Source of the DNA: Legionella_A sp049239925
Lineage (GTDB): Bacteria; Pseudomonadota; Gammaproteobacteria; Legionellales; Legionellaceae
Direction: 5' to 3'
DNA length: 13,394 bases
NCBI GenBank assembly: GCA_049239925.1
Contig: JBMLTO010000079.1
Span: 1 to 13,394 of the forward strand
The notes beneath the pieces are model-generated. The model worked only from the letters and a program-made list of their open reading frames with translations. It was not told where the DNA came from and made no database searches. Within the stretch, counting starts at the first letter, position 1; the number at the start of each line of letters is the position of its first letter. Shown in pieces: positions 1-6,805 of this stretch. Position numbers and translations under genes: made by a program.

Positions 1-628
1 ATTTTTCAACTGGTGTTTTTATAAAAAAAGGATCAATTTTCGATTGGTGTTGACACTGTCTTAGCTTTTGCATGTAATGCCATCTGTAGTGTCTGAATTT
101 TATTAGCTGGTGTTGGTAGACTTTTGTCAATCACCCTGTTCTCTCCACTTATTGCATCGTCTTTAAACCAGGGCTACTTCCCTCCACCGGCGTTACCCGG
201 CTTCATCGGTACTACTAACCCATCCGCCATCTATGTTGTTCAGTATCTGTCCCTCACGGGCTTACTGTTTAATGGTTGCCAGCCATTCACGACATAGACT
301 TCCCCTGTTGAGCATATGTCCTCTCTTGTACGTGCTATCACCACTACCCCGCTGGCACCAATGCGTTCATATGTTACTCATTCCCGCGTTGACATCGATC
401 TTCCCCTACATTATGGAGGGTCGATTACCAGATTAACGTTTTCGGGGCCTGCTTAGTGTTCGCTGCGCGCTAGGCCCGCACAATCGTTGACCACCTATCG
501 TGGTCTTTTCTTTGAATGCTTTAGCCCATTCGTTGCCTCCTGAACTACTCCAAAGTACTTCCGGCCGGAGTAACAGTTGCCGGGAGGGATTTGAACCCTC
601 TGAACATACGCCCCTTAGCAGGGCGCAC
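1..628 (-). mobile_element. Group II intron, 5' portion (domain I and start of its maturase ORF), runs off the left edge
   Basis: On the minus strand the element begins at 628 with GTGCG, the group II intron 5' consensus, and continues into stem-rich non-coding sequence typical of domain I, then into the start of a maturase ORF at 134. Two exon-binding sites are visible. EBS1 (plus-strand 409-414, intron sense ATAATG, in a hairpin loop) pairs with the last six exon bases CATTAT (629-634). EBS2 (460-465, sense CAGCGA) pairs with the preceding exon bases TTGCTG (635-640) with one G-U pair. This supports both the boundary and a real insertion. The host gene is an IS3-family transposase on the plus strand, so the intron is antisense to it. 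The 3' end lies outside the window, so completeness cannot be judged. A tRNA-like stretch inside (about 579-622) is treated as part of the intron fold. Confidence 0.85.
33..134 (-). pseudogene. Group II intron reverse transcriptase/maturase, N-terminal fragment
   Basis: Reading the minus strand from a GTG at 134, behind a GGAGAG ribosome-binding site, gives a 33-residue peptide. Its segment TPANKIQTLQMALHAKAK matches the usual start of LtrA-type maturases (TPEKIQ..LQ..LY.KAK). The normal continuation into the RT-0/RT-1 region (..RFYSLYDKVYR..) is missing. After about residue 25 the sequence becomes unlike the family, and TGA at 33-35 ends the frame. The +1 frame stays open to the window edge, so a frameshift or rearrangement is possible. 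The rest of the protein would lie to the left of the window. Start choice is an inference; the family call rests on this short segment plus the intron RNA context. Confidence 0.65.
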
Positions 629-630
629 AT

Positions 631-782
631 AATGCAGCAATGGAAAGCTTTTTTCATACCCTAAAGACTGAGCAGGTGTACTTTGAGCATTATTTAACTC
701 GTGAACAATAGAAGTTTTCTATAACCGTCAGCGATTACATTCTACATTAGGATATGTAACACCAAGTGATTTTGAAGCCAAG
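631..782 (+). pseudogene. IS3-family transposase (OrfB, DDE/rve integrase), C-terminal remnant
   Basis: Two joined pieces are recognisable. From 631 one frame reads NAAMESFFHTLKTE followed by QVYFEHYLTREQ, the conserved region around the catalytic glutamate (E at 643-645) of the IS3 DDE domain. It then hits TAG at 709. From 708 a different frame reads IEVFYNRQRLHSTLGY and VTPSDFEAK, the standard IS3 C-terminus. The usual linking residues (about nine, of the ARQAIFEY type) are absent, so a deletion of about 28 bases removed them and shifted the frame. The 5' part of the gene is separated by the antisense group II intron and lies outside the window. At about 780 the sequence switches to an IS5-like remnant on the other strand. 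Plainly non-functional. Confidence 0.85.
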
Positions 783-917
783 GGCAGCCAACACGCATGC
801 GATATAACATTGCCCCTCAACCCTCATGCGAAAATTAGACTTGTCATCTATTTGATGTTGTAGCATTATCTCATTCAGCTTAGACCACCGCTCATCACTG
901 AACATCAGTCTAGCCAT
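778..917 (-). pseudogene. IS5-family (DUF4096-type) transposase, N-terminal remnant
   Basis: From ATG at 917 the minus strand reads MARLMFSDERWSKLNEIMLQ and, further on, NFRMRVEG. After a one-base frameshift near 810 it reads MLYRMRVGCPW. These are the characteristic opening motifs of IS5/IS1031-like transposases (SDE.W..L..., ..VEG.LYR.R.G.PWRDLP). Similarity stops at the Trp codon (778-780), exactly where the IS3 remnant on the other strand ends, so the two were joined by deletion or insertion. About 46 residues remain of a protein usually encoded by 120 or more codons for the first ORF. It is broken by both frameshift and truncation. An inverted repeat lies just upstream of the ATG. Confidence 0.75.
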
Positions 918-968
918 TGCAAACTCGTTTGATAGTTGATATTAGAATCGTTATATGATGAGTTTGCT
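916..968. repeat. Imperfect inverted repeat upstream of the IS5-like remnant
   Basis: GCAAACTC (919-926) and GAGTTTGC (960-967) are perfect inverted arms separated by 33 bases. With flanks the match is 12 of 14 (CATTGCAAACTCGT against CATAGCAAACTCAT). It abuts the start codon of the IS5-like transposase. It could be the element's terminal repeat plus sub-terminal copy, or a leader hairpin that limits read-through translation of the transposase. The assignment is an inference. Confidence 0.4.
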
Positions 969-1122
969 ATGATTAATCAACAGATTAGGGCAATGAATCA
1001 GGTTCATCGTTAACTTGGCCATCTCCTGAATGCCGCGAACAAGCCGCGGTAGGTGGGTGAATGAATGGTCAACATGCCCTAAGATGTTACCTCTAAACTC
1101 AATCGGGAAGGCTCTGATTATC

Positions 1123-2100
1123 ATGCTAACAATTTACACGCAAAGCCAAACAGACATCCATGCAGTAGCAATTAATGCCGATAACAAAGAGCAGTTAAAA
1201 CATGCCTTATGGATCGATCTACTATCACCCACAGAACTTGAAGAAAATATCATTGAACAGTATTTGAAATTGGAAATTCCAACTAAAAACGAAATGGACG
1301 AGATTGAACCATCAAGCAGGCTATATGCAGAAGATGATGTCCTATTTATGACCACCAATATGGTGGCACAATCAGATGATCCTGAACCCAAATCTGATGC
1401 AGTTACGTTTATTTTAACAAAAAATATGCTTATTACCGTTCGATATATCGAGCCACTATCCTTTAATTTATTTATTAATCAATTAAAACGAGCTAAAATA
1501 AAAAACACTAATGCGCTTCACTTATTAGTTGGTATTTTAGAAACAACAACTGACCGCTTGGCTGACATTCTAGAAAAAGTTAGTCTAAAATTCGATCAAA
1601 TCTCTCATACAGTTTTTCGAAGCAACGAACATAATACAGGAAATGAGGTCAATTATAAAAACCTCCTGCAAGCTATTGGCAGCAACGGGATTCTAGGTAC
1701 GAAAATACGCGATAGCTTGGTATCTTTCATACGACTCATTTCGTTTTTGGAACAAAAACATGCTGCAACATTCGATCACGAAATAAAATCTAGAATCGCG
1801 GTGATGAATAAAGACATTCATGCTTTGAGTGACTATGCAATTTTCATATCTTCTGAAGTTAATTTTTTACTTGATGCCACCTTAGGCATGATCAATATCG
1901 AACAAAATAATATCATAAAAATTTTTTCAGTAGCAGCCGTTATATTTTTGCCACCGACGTTGATTGCAAGCATTTATGGCATGAATTTCAAACACATACC
2001 AGAACTTAGCTGGCTGGCAGGCTATCCTTTTTCACTGTCTATGATGGTAATTTCAGCATGGCTGCCTTACCAATATTTCCGCAAAAAAAAATGGTTATAA
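1123..2100 (+). CDS. corA: CorA-family divalent cation transporter (Mg2+/Co2+), inner membrane
   Basis: A 325-residue protein with the CorA layout: a soluble N-terminal domain and long helical stalk (residues 1 to about 260), then two C-terminal membrane helices. The signature GMN motif lies at the end of the first helix (YGMNF, G286-N288), and the second helix is followed by a basic tail (RKKKWL). CorA forms a homopentameric channel for Mg2+ and related ions. I chose ATG at 1123: it gives the normal family length, a purine-rich GGGAAG lies 12 bases upstream, and the 31 codons before it look unlike CorA. A weak promoter-like pair (TTGATA at 929, TTATAT at 951) lies upstream in the IS-remnant zone, so the IS debris may now supply its control region. 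The 918-1122 stretch otherwise holds no gene I recognise. The paralogue CorA/ZntB question is not resolved by sequence alone. Confidence 0.88.
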   Translation: MLTIYTQSQTDIHAVAINADNKEQLKHALWIDLLSPTELEENIIEQYLKLEIPTKNEMDEIEPSSRLYAEDDVLFMTTNMVAQSDDPEPKSDAVTFILTKNMLITVRYIEPLSFNLFINQLKRAKIKNTNALHLLVGILETTTDRLADILEKVSLKFDQISHTVFRSNEHNTGNEVNYKNLLQAIGSNGILGTKIRDSLVSFIRLISFLEQKHAATFDHEIKSRIAVMNKDIHALSDYAIFISSEVNFLLDATLGMINIEQNNIIKIFSVAAVIFLPPTLIASIYGMNFKHIPELSWLAGYPFSLSMMVISAWLPYQYFRKKKWL

Positions 2101-2117
2101 TTAATAATTGAATACAG

Positions 2118-2205
2118 CCCGCTATCCATGATACCTCTAAACGATACAGCGAATCTCCGAACGTTTTCCTAACACAGTATAAATAGCCATTCGATGTATA
2201 GCGGG
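2118..2205. repeat. 88-bp segment bounded by a 12-bp inverted repeat
   Basis: CCCGCTATCCAT (2118-2129) and ATGTATAGCGGG (2194-2205) match as inverted arms at 11 of 12 positions, enclosing 64 bases with no ORF. It lies just after corA. It has no T-tract, so it is not a standard intrinsic terminator. It could be a short MITE-like or REP-like element or a structured RNA region. The function is unknown. Confidence 0.4.
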
Positions 2206-2242
2206 AACTAGCAAACCTATAAACTTATAGCTTGATGAAGCA

Positions 2243-2258
2243 GACGTCAGTTGACGTC
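2243..2258. promoter_or_regulatory. Palindrome, possible operator upstream of the HTH gene
   Basis: GACGTCA-GT-TGACGTC is a perfect 7-bp palindrome with a two-base centre, 27 bases upstream of a sigma70-like -35 box. Its size and symmetry suit a dimeric HTH repressor. Autoregulation by the downstream HTH protein is the simplest inference, but nothing in the sequence proves it. A weak terminator stem for corA is the alternative; no T-run follows. Confidence 0.35.
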
Positions 2259-2284
2259 CATCATATTAAAACTTATTTTATCTA

Positions 2285-2314
2285 TTGAAAATTGATACTT
2301 CTGTGCTATATAAA
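2285..2314 (+). promoter_or_regulatory. Sigma70-type promoter for the HTH gene
   Basis: TTGAAA (2285-2290) and TATAAA (2309-2314) are separated by 18 bases; reading the -10 one or two bases earlier gives 16-17. It points at the HTH gene and leaves a leader of about 85 bases before its ATG. This is the best promoter-like match in the 2101-2408 intergenic region. Confidence 0.45.
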
Positions 2315-2408
2315 GAATTAGAGCTGCTGGTTATTCAAGATCTGACACTAGTCAAACAGCTCTTATTCTTTCAATTCATACAATTTTTATTTTTAGGAGT
2401 TGTATAAC

Positions 2409-2648
2409 ATGAGCAATAAACAATTTTCTGAGCGCTTAAATAAAGAACTCGATGAAATCGGCGTTCCACAGCGCAGTGATGAACGAATCGTTGTATTTTC
2501 AAAACTAATTAAATTACCTAAATTTAAAGCAGAAGCTATTTTAACTGGCAATGTTGTGCTCGAGCCACAGCTGTTGAGTTTACTAGCCAACGAGCTAGAA
2601 GTGAGTGAAGACTGGCTAGTAGGTAAGAGCGATAAGCGACAAAATTAG
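2409..2648 (+). CDS. Small Cro/CI-like helix-turn-helix DNA-binding protein
   Basis: A 79-residue cytoplasmic protein. ATG 2409 is preceded by AGGAG at 2395-2399 with nine bases of spacing. The second half fits the end of an HTH-XRE/lambda-repressor domain: helices around 29-36 and 39-46, then LLSLLANELEVSEDWLVGKS (residues 55-74), matching the usual L..LA..L.VS.DWLL.G ending. The N-terminal FSERLNKELDEIGVPQR resembles the first helix of phage CI-type repressors. There is no extra oligomerisation or protease domain. It stands alone between corA and rimK, converging with rimK 23 bases away. Its target is unknown; the palindrome at 2243 is a candidate. Confidence 0.7.
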   Translation: MSNKQFSERLNKELDEIGVPQRSDERIVVFSKLIKLPKFKAEAILTGNVVLEPQLLSLLANELEVSEDWLVGKSDKRQN

Positions 2649-2671
2649 CCCTGATAATGTCGCCATGCCAG

Positions 2672-3580
2672 TTAACCATAGAAACGAGTATTGATACTTA
2701 TTGGCTTAGCATGTTTTTCTAAGTATTCAATAATCTTGCCTGCGATATTAATTTGAGTGGTTTTCTCGATGGCTTCAAGCCCGGGGGACGAATTAATTTC
2801 AAGTATCAAAGGACCATTACTTGAACGCAACAAATCAACACCAGCAACTTTCAGACCCATCGTTTTTGCGGCAGCAATGGCAAGAGTACGCTCTTGAGGG
2901 GTTAACTTAACTTTATGAGCTTTTCCACCCTGATGAACATTAGCGCGAAATTCCCCCTCCTTCGCTTGACGTTTTATTGCGGCCACTACTTTGTCACCTA
3001 TGACTAAACAACGAATATCTGTTCCTCTAGACTCTTCAATAAATTCTTGTACAAGAATATTAACACGCATTTCTTTAAAAGCATTGACTATACTAACAGC
3101 TGCTTGATGACTATCTGCTAAAAAAACTCCTTTACCTTGCGTCCCCTCCAATAACTTAATCACCAATGGAGCACCACCGACCATACGAATTAAATCATCA
3201 GTATCGTCAGGAGATTGTGCAAAGGTGGTCATTGGCATAGGAATACCCTTGCGAGCCAATAATTGTAAAGAACGAAATTTATCCCGCGAGCGAGCAATTG
3301 AAATGGATTCATTCAGAGAATAAATACCCATAGTCTCTAGGTGACGAAGCACAGCCGTACCGTAAAAAGTATTGGAAGCACCAATACGAGGGATCACTGC
3401 ATCGAAATGCTCTAGTGGCTCACCTCCTCGATAATGAACTTTTGGGCATGAGGCAGCAACATTCATATAACAATACAGTGGATTAATAACTTTCATTTGG
3501 TGACCAGCTTCACGTCCAGCAGCCAGCAAACGCTGATGCGAATACAATTTGGGGTTTGTCGCCAATATCGCGATTTTCAT
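2672..3580 (-). CDS. rimK: RimK-type ATP-grasp ligase (ribosomal protein S6 glutamate ligase)
   Basis: 302 residues, the same size as E. coli RimK (300). The RimK pre-ATP-grasp N-domain (MKIAILATNP...) leads to the PRIGAS motif, then the ATP-grasp domain: SRDKFRSLQLLARKGIP, PLVIKLLEGTQGKGV, VQEFIEESRGTDIRCLVIG, and the metal-binding LEINSSPGLE near residue 260. The family ligates glutamate to the C-terminus of ribosomal protein S6 with ATP; some members make poly-glutamate. ATG 3580 has AAGGA upstream, at a rather long spacing of about 11. It is separated from the upstream SCO gene on the same strand by 135 bases, so it may have its own promoter. I saw no convincing -35/-10 pair there. Sure of the family, less sure of the exact substrate. 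Confidence 0.93.
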   Translation of the reverse strand: MKIAILATNPKLYSHQRLLAAGREAGHQMKVINPLYCYMNVAASCPKVHYRGGEPLEHFDAVIPRIGASNTFYGTAVLRHLETMGIYSLNESISIARSRDKFRSLQLLARKGIPMPMTTFAQSPDDTDDLIRMVGGAPLVIKLLEGTQGKGVFLADSHQAAVSIVNAFKEMRVNILVQEFIEESRGTDIRCLVIGDKVVAAIKRQAKEGEFRANVHQGGKAHKVKLTPQERTLAIAAAKTMGLKVAGVDLLRSSNGPLILEINSSPGLEAIEKTTQINIAGKIIEYLEKHAKPISINTRFYG

Positions 3581-3715
3581 GTAATTAACGTTCCTTAGTT
3601 AATAAATAATTAATGTATAGCTTGATTCGCTGGAATAAGAATAATACCTGTAATATTGCTAGCGCCCATAAACCAGATGGTTTGAATGAGTGAACAAGTG
3701 CTCATACGCGATTAA

Positions 3716-4369
3716 TTAGTCATTTTCCGCTATCAATTGATAATCTCTAGCCAATATTTCAGCTTTGTGAGGGGTCGTGAAGAATGCATTGAGCTCCCCG
3801 CGAGGATTAAACAAAACTAGTGTGGCAGTATGTTCAATATTGTCAATCTGTCTTATCGATTGATCGGCATGAGTATCTTGAGTATAGGCAATACCTAACT
3901 CCGCCGCGAGGCGTTTAATAGCCTGACGACTGCCTGTAGCAGCATAAAAATCAGGATGAAATGCGCGAACATAATGACCTAATCTATCCAAGTTATCTCG
4001 TTCCGGGTCAATTGAAATCATCATTATAGTTGGTAAGTTTTTGGCACCACTAGCAACGAGACTATTAAGCATTTTTGCAAGTTCCGCCATAGTTGTTGGA
4101 CAAACACGGCTACAATTAGAAAAACCAAAAAAAATTAATGTCCAATGCCCAAGCAAATTAGCATTTGTAAATGGCTTTGCATCTATACCCGTTAGAGAAA
4201 ATGATTTGATTGTTCGAGGATGATCTAGATAGGTAGCCTTTAATTCAACCAAATCAGTTACCTTGTTTAGCCGATTAGCGTGTTCTGAATAATAAAAAGC
4301 AATTAATAAACCGGCAAGGACTATTAGTGTAAACACAGTTAATCGAATCTTGTTACTCATTTTAAACAT
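3716..4369 (-). CDS. SCO1/SenC/PrrC-family copper chaperone for cytochrome c oxidase
   Basis: 217 residues: an N-terminal membrane anchor (about 8-27) and a periplasmic thioredoxin-fold domain. The copper ligands of the family are present: Cys86 and Cys90 (FGFSNCSRVCPTT, a CxxxC motif) and His180 (DNIEHTATLVLFNPRG). SCO proteins load or reduce the CuA site of oxidase subunit II. ATG 4369 has GAGAG five bases upstream, and the stop of ctaB lies nine bases before it, so it is the last gene of the assembly operon. The in-frame ATG at codon 4 is a possible but worse-spaced start. The usual D..H/CxxxC set is complete, so it looks functional. Confidence 0.92.
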   Translation of the reverse strand: MFKMSNKIRLTVFTLIVLAGLLIAFYYSEHANRLNKVTDLVELKATYLDHPRTIKSFSLTGIDAKPFTNANLLGHWTLIFFGFSNCSRVCPTTMAELAKMLNSLVASGAKNLPTIMMISIDPERDNLDRLGHYVRAFHPDFYAATGSRQAIKRLAAELGIAYTQDTHADQSIRQIDNIEHTATLVLFNPRGELNAFFTTPHKAEILARDYQLIAEND

Positions 4370-4378
4370 ATTACTCTC

Positions 4379-5266
4379 TTACAAATAATGATCGATTAAC
4401 AAAAATAAAAATAGTGCCATCAAATAGATAATCGAAAATCGAAACGTACGCATTGCGACAATTGGTCTCTCGCTTCGATATAAGACAATAGACCAATATA
4501 AGAATCGAGCGCCTAATAGGAGAGCAGCCACAAGATAACACCACCCACTCATGCGTACTAAAAACGGCAATACACTGACTACCAATAATAAAATTGTATA
4601 AAATAAAATATTTAATTTAGTATACTGAATACCGTGGGTGACCGGTAGCATAGGTATTTCTGCATGCTGATAATCATCAAAACGATAGATTGCAAGAGCC
4701 CAAAAATGGGGTGGCGTCCAAATAAAAATGATTAAAACAAGGAGTAGCGCTTGCGGATCCAACTGATTGCTAACAGCGGTCCAACCTAATAGAGGCGGAG
4801 CTGCACCCGCTAAGCCACCAATAACAATATTTTGTGGTGTCGCACGCTTAAGATAACCCGTGTATATACCAGCATAACCAATTAATGACATAAACGTTAA
4901 GATAGCAGTGAGTCCGTTCACCATATAGGCTAAAATAACAAGCCCCAATAAACCAATAACAATTGCGAATAATACAGCCTGCTGTACTGAGATTCGTCCA
5001 AGTGCAACCGGTCTTTGTTTAGTACGCATCATCATGGCATCAATGCGCTTATCGACTAAATGATTAATTGCCGCAGCGCTAGCAGCACATAAACCTATCC
5101 CCAATAACGCGGCACAAACAACAGAGAATGATAGTCGATAAGGCGATGCTAAACACATGCCGACCACAACAGTCAGCAGCATCAACGCAACGACTCTTGG
5201 CTTACAAATTTCCAAATAATCACGCACTAACAAGCTGAGCTGTCGGCTATTGGTGCGAAGCATCAT
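4379..5266 (-). CDS. ctaB: Protoheme IX farnesyltransferase (heme O synthase)
   Basis: UbiA-superfamily membrane prenyltransferase that adds farnesyl to heme B, giving heme O for CtaA. About nine membrane helices. The first Asp-rich site is NHLVDKRIDAMMMRT (N68, D72, D76 with this start). The second conserved cytoplasmic stretch runs from WTPPHFWALAIYR through DDYQHAEIPMLPV (about 183-209), typical of CyoE/CtaB. I chose ATG 5266 because GAGGGG is six bases upstream; the ATG at 5272 touches that site, and 5263 is also possible. The frame is open further upstream to 5347, but those 27 residues overlap ctaA and are unlike the family. The gene overlaps the end of ctaA by 20 bases, implying translational coupling. 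295 residues, normal size. Confidence 0.93.
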   Translation of the reverse strand: MMLRTNSRQLSLLVRDYLEICKPRVVALMLLTVVVGMCLASPYRLSFSVVCAALLGIGLCAASAAAINHLVDKRIDAMMMRTKQRPVALGRISVQQAVLFAIVIGLLGLVILAYMVNGLTAILTFMSLIGYAGIYTGYLKRATPQNIVIGGLAGAAPPLLGWTAVSNQLDPQALLLVLIIFIWTPPHFWALAIYRFDDYQHAEIPMLPVTHGIQYTKLNILFYTILLLVVSVLPFLVRMSGWCYLVAALLLGARFLYWSIVLYRSERPIVAMRTFRFSIIYLMALFLFLLIDHYL

Positions 5267-6269
5267 AAACATCCCCTCGCAACAAATAAAGCATAGTAAC
5301 CATAGCAGCCAAGAGCAATGCAGCACAACCATTATGAACGACAGCACTCCAAAGAGGCAGCAAGAAAATCACATTAACCACACCCAAAACGAATTGCAAT
5401 GATAAGATGGTAATGACAACGATAGCAGCTGTACGTACACGATTGTCATTCATCCGAATTAAAACGACTAATGATAAAACGAACACATATAACGCTGTGA
5501 TTAAAGCACCTAAACGGTGAGTAAACTGTATAGTAGCCCTGATATCACTATCCAGTAAACCACCTTGATAGTTTGCTCCCAACGGAGACAATACATTGAA
5601 GGCTTTTAAAAAATAGAGGTCAGGCAACCAATTACCATTGCAACGTGGGAAACCTATGCAAGCAATCCCTGCATAATTGGAACTAACCCAACCGCCTAAA
5701 GCAATTTGCATAAAGGTAATGATTATCCCCAGTATCATCCAAAATCGCCATTTAGGAGAAGCATATAATGGTGGTCGATTATCACCTAACTTTAATCGGT
5801 AATAACAAAGGGTGACAAAAATTAAAATGCCTCCTAACAAATGTCCCATAACAACAATAGGTAGTAACTTCAACGTGACAGTCCACATACCCAAAGTTGC
5901 TTGAAATATAACAAGAGCAACCAGTAAAGAAGGAACCACTAAATACCGAATACTACTACGATAAACCATCAGGCTAGCAACAAAAATAATCGCTATTAAC
6001 AATCCTAAAGTACCAGCAACATAGCGATGAGCCATCTCAGTCCATGCTTTAACACGTTCAATTGGAATTTCGGGAAACTTGTTTTGTGCCGAAGCTAATG
6101 TACTATTATCCGAGGGAAGTACCAAATGACCATAGCATCCTGGCCAGTCTGGACATCCTAAACCTGCATCAGTAAGTCTCGTATAAGCGCCAAGCATTAC
6201 GACAAATAATGCTAACAATAAAGCAATAGTGACCATTTTACGTAGGTGTATAATCTGCATCGGACTCAT
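5247..6269 (-). CDS. ctaA: Heme A synthase (CtaA/COX15 family)
   Basis: 340-residue, eight-helix membrane protein that oxidises the heme O methyl group to a formyl, giving heme A. The four family heme-ligand histidines are visible: H81 (EMAHRY), H143 (MGHLLGG), H251 (FTHRLG) and H312 (VVHNG). They lie in two halves that are internal duplicates. Two periplasmic Cys pairs are also present: C39/C45 (GCPDWPGC) and C204/C210 (ACIGFPRC). The N-terminal GAYTRLTDAGLGCPDWPGC is diagnostic. ATG 6269 overlaps the stop of the preceding gene as TGATG; a GTG three bases earlier is the alternative. It lies between the SCO-like protein and ctaB, as in other gammaproteobacterial oxidase assembly operons. Confidence 0.95.
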   Translation of the reverse strand: MSPMQIIHLRKMVTIALLLALFVVMLGAYTRLTDAGLGCPDWPGCYGHLVLPSDNSTLASAQNKFPEIPIERVKAWTEMAHRYVAGTLGLLIAIIFVASLMVYRSSIRYLVVPSLLVALVIFQATLGMWTVTLKLLPIVVMGHLLGGILIFVTLCYYRLKLGDNRPPLYASPKWRFWMILGIIITFMQIALGGWVSSNYAGIACIGFPRCNGNWLPDLYFLKAFNVLSPLGANYQGGLLDSDIRATIQFTHRLGALITALYVFVLSLVVLIRMNDNRVRTAAIVVITILSLQFVLGVVNVIFLLPLWSAVVHNGCAALLLAAMVTMLYLLRGDVYDASHQ

Positions 6270-6805
6270 CACTCTTTTGAAGACAATAGCTGTTTAAGAT
6301 CATGATAAATATCATTCGGTTTAACATCGCCAGGATAAGATAGTACCAAAAAACCATTTGGGTCGACGATATAAGTCATAGCAATTTTTGGCAATTTATT
6401 GTGATAACGTCGATCATCTGTTGCCAATTTTAACACATGTGTATCTATTTCGTGTAAAGAAGTTCGGATACTAGCTGGAATTATTCCGGCATTCGGCCCA
6501 AGCAAAAGCCATGAGTCAACACGATACAAGCGGCGACCTAGCGCTAATCGTGCTCTAGCCACATTATCAAGCCCATTTAAGCATGATTGATCACAAGTAA
6601 CGGGGCTCCAAAAAACCAAGTTCCAACGTCGCTTTGCAGCCAACTGAGGCAATACTAGAGGCGAATGCACCAAAGTTCCTCGATTTGTTCGACCTGAAAA
6701 GAACCAATTTGAATTCTTATAAAAGAAATAAGCCGCCACCCCTGGTGCTACAAAGACAAATAAAAGAATGATCATTAACACGGAATTTTTATAATTAGTA
6801 TTCAT
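6269..6805 (-). CDS. Membrane-anchored SCO/thioredoxin-like protein of the oxidase assembly operon
   Basis: 178 residues: one N-terminal membrane helix (about 8-29), then a periplasmic domain. WNLVFWSPVTCDQSC (61-75) resembles the start of a SCO or thioredoxin fold, with Cys71 and Cys75 as CxxxC. Later IAMTYIVDPNGFLVLSYPG matches the last strands of that fold. The SCO histidine is not evident: the equivalent region reads MTYIVDPNG. Copper binding as in true SCO is therefore doubtful, and a thiol-redox role is more likely; this is inference. The corresponding gene (PA0111-like) occupies the same place between SURF1 and ctaA in Pseudomonas. It overlaps SURF1 by 11 bases upstream and touches ctaA downstream, so the three are co-translated. 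Confidence 0.75.
   Translation of the reverse strand: MNTNYKNSVLMIILLFVFVAPGVAAYFFYKNSNWFFSGRTNRGTLVHSPLVLPQLAAKRRWNLVFWSPVTCDQSCLNGLDNVARARLALGRRLYRVDSWLLLGPNAGIIPASIRTSLHEIDTHVLKLATDDRRYHNKLPKIAMTYIVDPNGFLVLSYPGDVKPNDIYHDLKQLLSSKE

Noticed and set aside
579..622. tRNA-Ser(GCU)-like 3' half on the minus strand (CTGCTAAGG anticodon-like loop and GGGTTCAAATCCC T-arm-like hairpin)
   Set aside because: There is no matching 5' half or acceptor stem, and the stretch starts exactly at the GTGCG intron end with confirmed EBS/IBS pairing, so it is group II intron domain I. A tRNA att site was considered and dropped.
233..657. Open frames of 67 residues (plus, 233-436) and 74 residues (minus, 433-657)
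   Set aside because: They lie in structured intron RNA sequence and resemble no protein; the second one crosses the intron-exon junction.
1030..1122. 31 extra codons at the start of corA
   Set aside because: They are unlike CorA and lie in the IS-derived flank; ATG 1123 gives the family length.
3603..3698. 31-codon hydrophobic ORF on the minus strand in the gap between the SCO gene and rimK
   Set aside because: No ribosome-binding site, no recognisable family, and it fills a likely promoter/leader region.
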